A stretch of DNA of 64,000 nucleotides from Hydractinia symbiolongicarpus (lineage: Eukaryota > Cnidaria > Hydrozoa > Anthoathecata > Hydractiniidae). Of this stretch, positions 61,617-64,000 are shown in pieces. The notes below the pieces were generated by a model, which searched no databases, had not been told where the DNA came from, and was given only the letters and a program-made list of their open reading frames with translations. The stretch's first letter is position 1; each line of letters begins with the position of its first letter. The translations under genes were made by a program, and so were the position numbers. The stretch covers positions 17,867,001 through 17,931,000 of the forward strand of contig NC_079885.1 of NCBI RefSeq assembly GCF_029227915.1, written 5' to 3'.

Positions 61617-63931
61617 TTACGTGTTTGAAGGTGCTGGTAACTGCGTGACGTAGCACCTCATATTATGCATCTGATTCAATGCGGGTAGCAATAAAGTTCT
61701 CACTTGGTTCATTTCCATCACTGTTAAATTGTCGATCTAAAATGATAGGGTACATACGGTGACCAAATCGATGAAAAAATAAATATTTTAAAAACGAAAT
61801 ATACGCTACTTTGATAAGGCTCAAATTTTGCTAAACCCTGATGTATATGGTTATTATATGCTTAACTGTTGCCTAGTTGTTGCTTCGTTGGTCATTACTT
61901 AGGTAGACTATTACGTTCTTTTAAATTTTTATTTATTAGGCCACGAATGTACAAAAGACCTCTATGGTCAGGCTTCTGTTTTACGTGAAACTCTTTTGTT
62001 GGTAATCAGTTCGTTTTTTGAAAGATTTGAGCCTCATGTTGCTTTGTTGTTCATAAAAAAGAGTGCACTGGAAGAAATAAAAAAAGATACCAACTGGAAA
62101 GCTAATAACAAATATAAGTAGTATGATAAAATTTTCGTGGCTGGAACTTTTTTCGCGAAAGTTTTTTAACGATTTTTTAATTTTTTTTAATTGCTGGGAA
62201 AAATTCTTCTCATAAGTTTTAAAACTATGAAACTTTTAATTTTGTTTCGTTTAAAACGTCATACGTTTTAAGGAAAAAGGAAAAGAAAAAAATAGCGACA
62301 CTAGTGCAAAAGATAAATTGAACAAAAACTGACTTCAGCATGAGGTTCCTGTCTGATCACCATTTGATCAACATCCCGTCGCAGTTTTGCCATTCTGACA
62401 TCCCAGATATCTTTGATCAGTGTCCTGACTTCATCTGCTTTTGGAATATCTTCTGGAGCACTACAGTAGAACAACAGTTATTTGATAATTGGGTGTTAAA
62501 TAAGGCACATGCATGTGTTTTGCACCAATATATTCATAGGTAAATCAAGCTACGGTTTACTACCTTCCTATCTGAAAAGAATCACAGAGGCGAGGGTTTT
62601 ACTGTTGTTGTTTTTTTTTATTACTTAATATGCTTAACCTAAAAATGACTAAAATATTATGTACTATTTTAAGGTTTTATGTATACTGAAGCGAATCGTG
62701 TCTACATATTGTTTTAGATTTTCGTTTTAGCGAGAAAATAAAAAATGTCTGATTCGCAGTTTGTTCACTAAATTTGCCCTCAAATAGCCAATAGCTGGCT
62801 ATAACATGCCAGCTCCTTTTTAATATGAATTTGGGTCTGTAATAAAACATTGTAATGGAAATTCAAGTTCTTTCCAAAAGTTTGCAATACCTGGCCACAA
62901 AAAGAATGTTTTGATAGATGCTCGTCATGGCTAGCGAAGTCATTCTTAACCAAGAATATTCATCCAAAGCAGAACTTTAATTGTGATGGGTTGATGTATG
63001 TATATATACATGTTTGGAATACAAGAAATTTTTGTAGTAAACTCACACCCAGAAGCTTTTTCATTGTTCCTTATAATCTCTACATAAAAATAAAATCGCA
63101 GTAAAATTACTGCCAGTCATAAAATTAAAGTTTTAAAATATTTACAAAAATCCAGAAAACCATGTCAACGCATACCATCGAATTAGCATAGACGCAATTT
63201 CCATATAATGCATTGATGGAGGTTTGGTGAAAATGTCAGAATTGTTCTCCGATTCTTTAGTTTCTTGCAAAGCATCTATGTTACAATTAAAAACAATTTA
63301 AATCAATAATTCATAATAATTAGAAAATGAGGCCAAAAAATAAATAACACAAACACACCTACATATGTACCCTTGATTGGTGGCCTGACAAATAGCTTTG
63401 GTTCTAATTAGGTCTTGTTTACTCACATGAAGGAAAACGTCAATTTTTCTCAACCAATTAGCATACTTGGCCTCCAATTGTTACATTGGACCCTAGTGTA
63501 ATGGTTTCACTAATATTGAGCGGCCTTTGATCAAAACATCTGTGTGTTTTTAAGCACATACATTAGAAACGGAAATTTTAGGACTAAAAAAATTTTTCCG
63601 TCCTAAATTTGTGTCTGCCGTAAGTCCTTTGTCCGAAAATTTTGGTTTTTCTATTTTTTTTTAAAAAAGGACCAGTGCATAGAAATAATATATGGGGCAA
63701 TCAGAAAATCAATAAAAAAGCAGTTTTTTAACTTATTTTCGTTATTTTCACATTTGGCTGAGGCTTTTTCTATAAAGTTGGATCCTGAAGACCCCTTTAT
63801 AGATCTTGATTAAATATATGTGCACGTTGAATGCTTCTAGCCTTCTTTTTGTGTCATTTCGCGTAATCATTAATTTTGATATTTAGTTAAAATTCGTTCA
63901 AAAGACTCACCCATACATTTTTCGACTTCCG
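61617..63931 (-). CDS. GINS2: GINS complex subunit 2 (PSF2), C-terminal part; 5' end outside the window
   Basis: Minus-strand exons 63911-63931 (21 nt), 63176-63275 (100), 62334-62460 (127) and 61617-61736 (120) join in frame through GT-AG introns; the phases fit at each junction. The product reads [53 protein letters not shown] and [20 protein letters not shown], ending at NT and TAA. This matches human PSF2 ([59 protein letters not shown]) in order and spacing. PSF2 is one of four GINS subunits; with CDC45 and MCM2-7 it forms the CMG replicative helicase in the nucleus. The N-terminal ~65 residues must lie beyond position 64000. A Ctf-like short C-terminus replaces the longer tail of the human protein. 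Confidence 0.93.
61940..62121 (+). CDS. Possible exon of an unknown gene inside the GINS2 intron
   Basis: A T-rich acceptor (TTTTTATTTATTAG) is followed by 60 open codons ending in TAG. The peptide ([20 protein letters not shown], then [19 protein letters not shown]) has protein-like composition and no Met near the start, so it would be a terminal exon. It is antisense to the last GINS2 intron. I do not recognise the family, and no upstream coding exon was found. Confidence 0.22.
63276..63910 (-). other. GINS2 intron
   Basis: Intron between the 21 nt and 100 nt GINS2 exons, AT-rich. A loose inverted repeat of TTTTAGGACTAAAAA and TTTTTCCGTCCTAAA lies at 63578-63606. Nothing else is recognised. 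Confidence 0.7.
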
Positions 63932-64000
63932 CTGAAATAAAAACTTGTGTCCGAAAGTTTTTCCGGCGAAAATTTTAGTTCTTAATATATAATGTACACA

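Noticed and set aside
63023-63062. Extra GINS2 exon before a GTGAGT donor
   Set aside because: Including it would create a stop at the junction, while joining 63176 directly to 62460 restores the PSF2 alignment.

Overview
The window is intron-rich, AT-rich eukaryotic DNA full of simple repeats and small transposons. The coding genes are animal (SoxB transcription factor, PSKH1-type kinase, animal haem peroxidases, CNEP1R1, GINS2). The compact introns, AT bias and SoxB protein suggest an early-branching metazoan, most likely a cnidarian (perhaps a hydrozoan). That placement is an inference; no rRNA or mitochondrial marker is present.

Layout. 1-10 kb is almost entirely repetitive: an ~89 bp satellite (1-890), a diverged array of the same family (about 5385-6135), Helitron-like ends, a ~400 bp (TA)n tract, and a 21 bp minisatellite plus (TTA)n tract that both appear to derive from the satellite monomer. 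13.6-15.0 kb holds a complete three-exon SoxB gene (+). 15-26 kb is intergenic, with an inverted-repeat element (20568-21454) and several microsatellites. 26.5-28.5 kb holds the first three coding exons of a CNEP1R1 (TMEM188) homologue (-), whose remaining exons I could not find. 30.4-37.9 kb is a large inverted duplication: two five-exon, 594-residue haem peroxidase genes, head to head, with ~2.7 kb arms and a ~2.06 kb spacer. 39.8-42.8 kb is a 2.9 kb pogo-type DNA transposon with matching terminal inverted repeats and a TA target duplication. 46.3-55.2 kb is a two-exon PSKH1-like kinase gene (+) with a 6.8 kb intron inside the kinase domain. 61.6-64.0 kb holds the 3' part of a GINS2 (PSF2) gene (-), which runs off the right edge.

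The most interesting locus is the transposon. Its predicted spliced transposase starts with two PCNA-interacting-peptide-like motifs and has a CENP-B/DDE architecture broken by one in-frame TGA. The opposite strand encodes a HIRAN-like protein. PCNA binding and HIRAN-type DNA-end binding both point to replication forks, so the pair could be a fork-associated transposition system; this is a hypothesis.

Several genes (GINS2, CNEP1R1, first exons of the peroxidases and the transposase) consist of exons of 21-130 nt. I found them by joining splice sites to recognisable protein families. Other short-exon genes may remain undetected in stretches I describe as empty.
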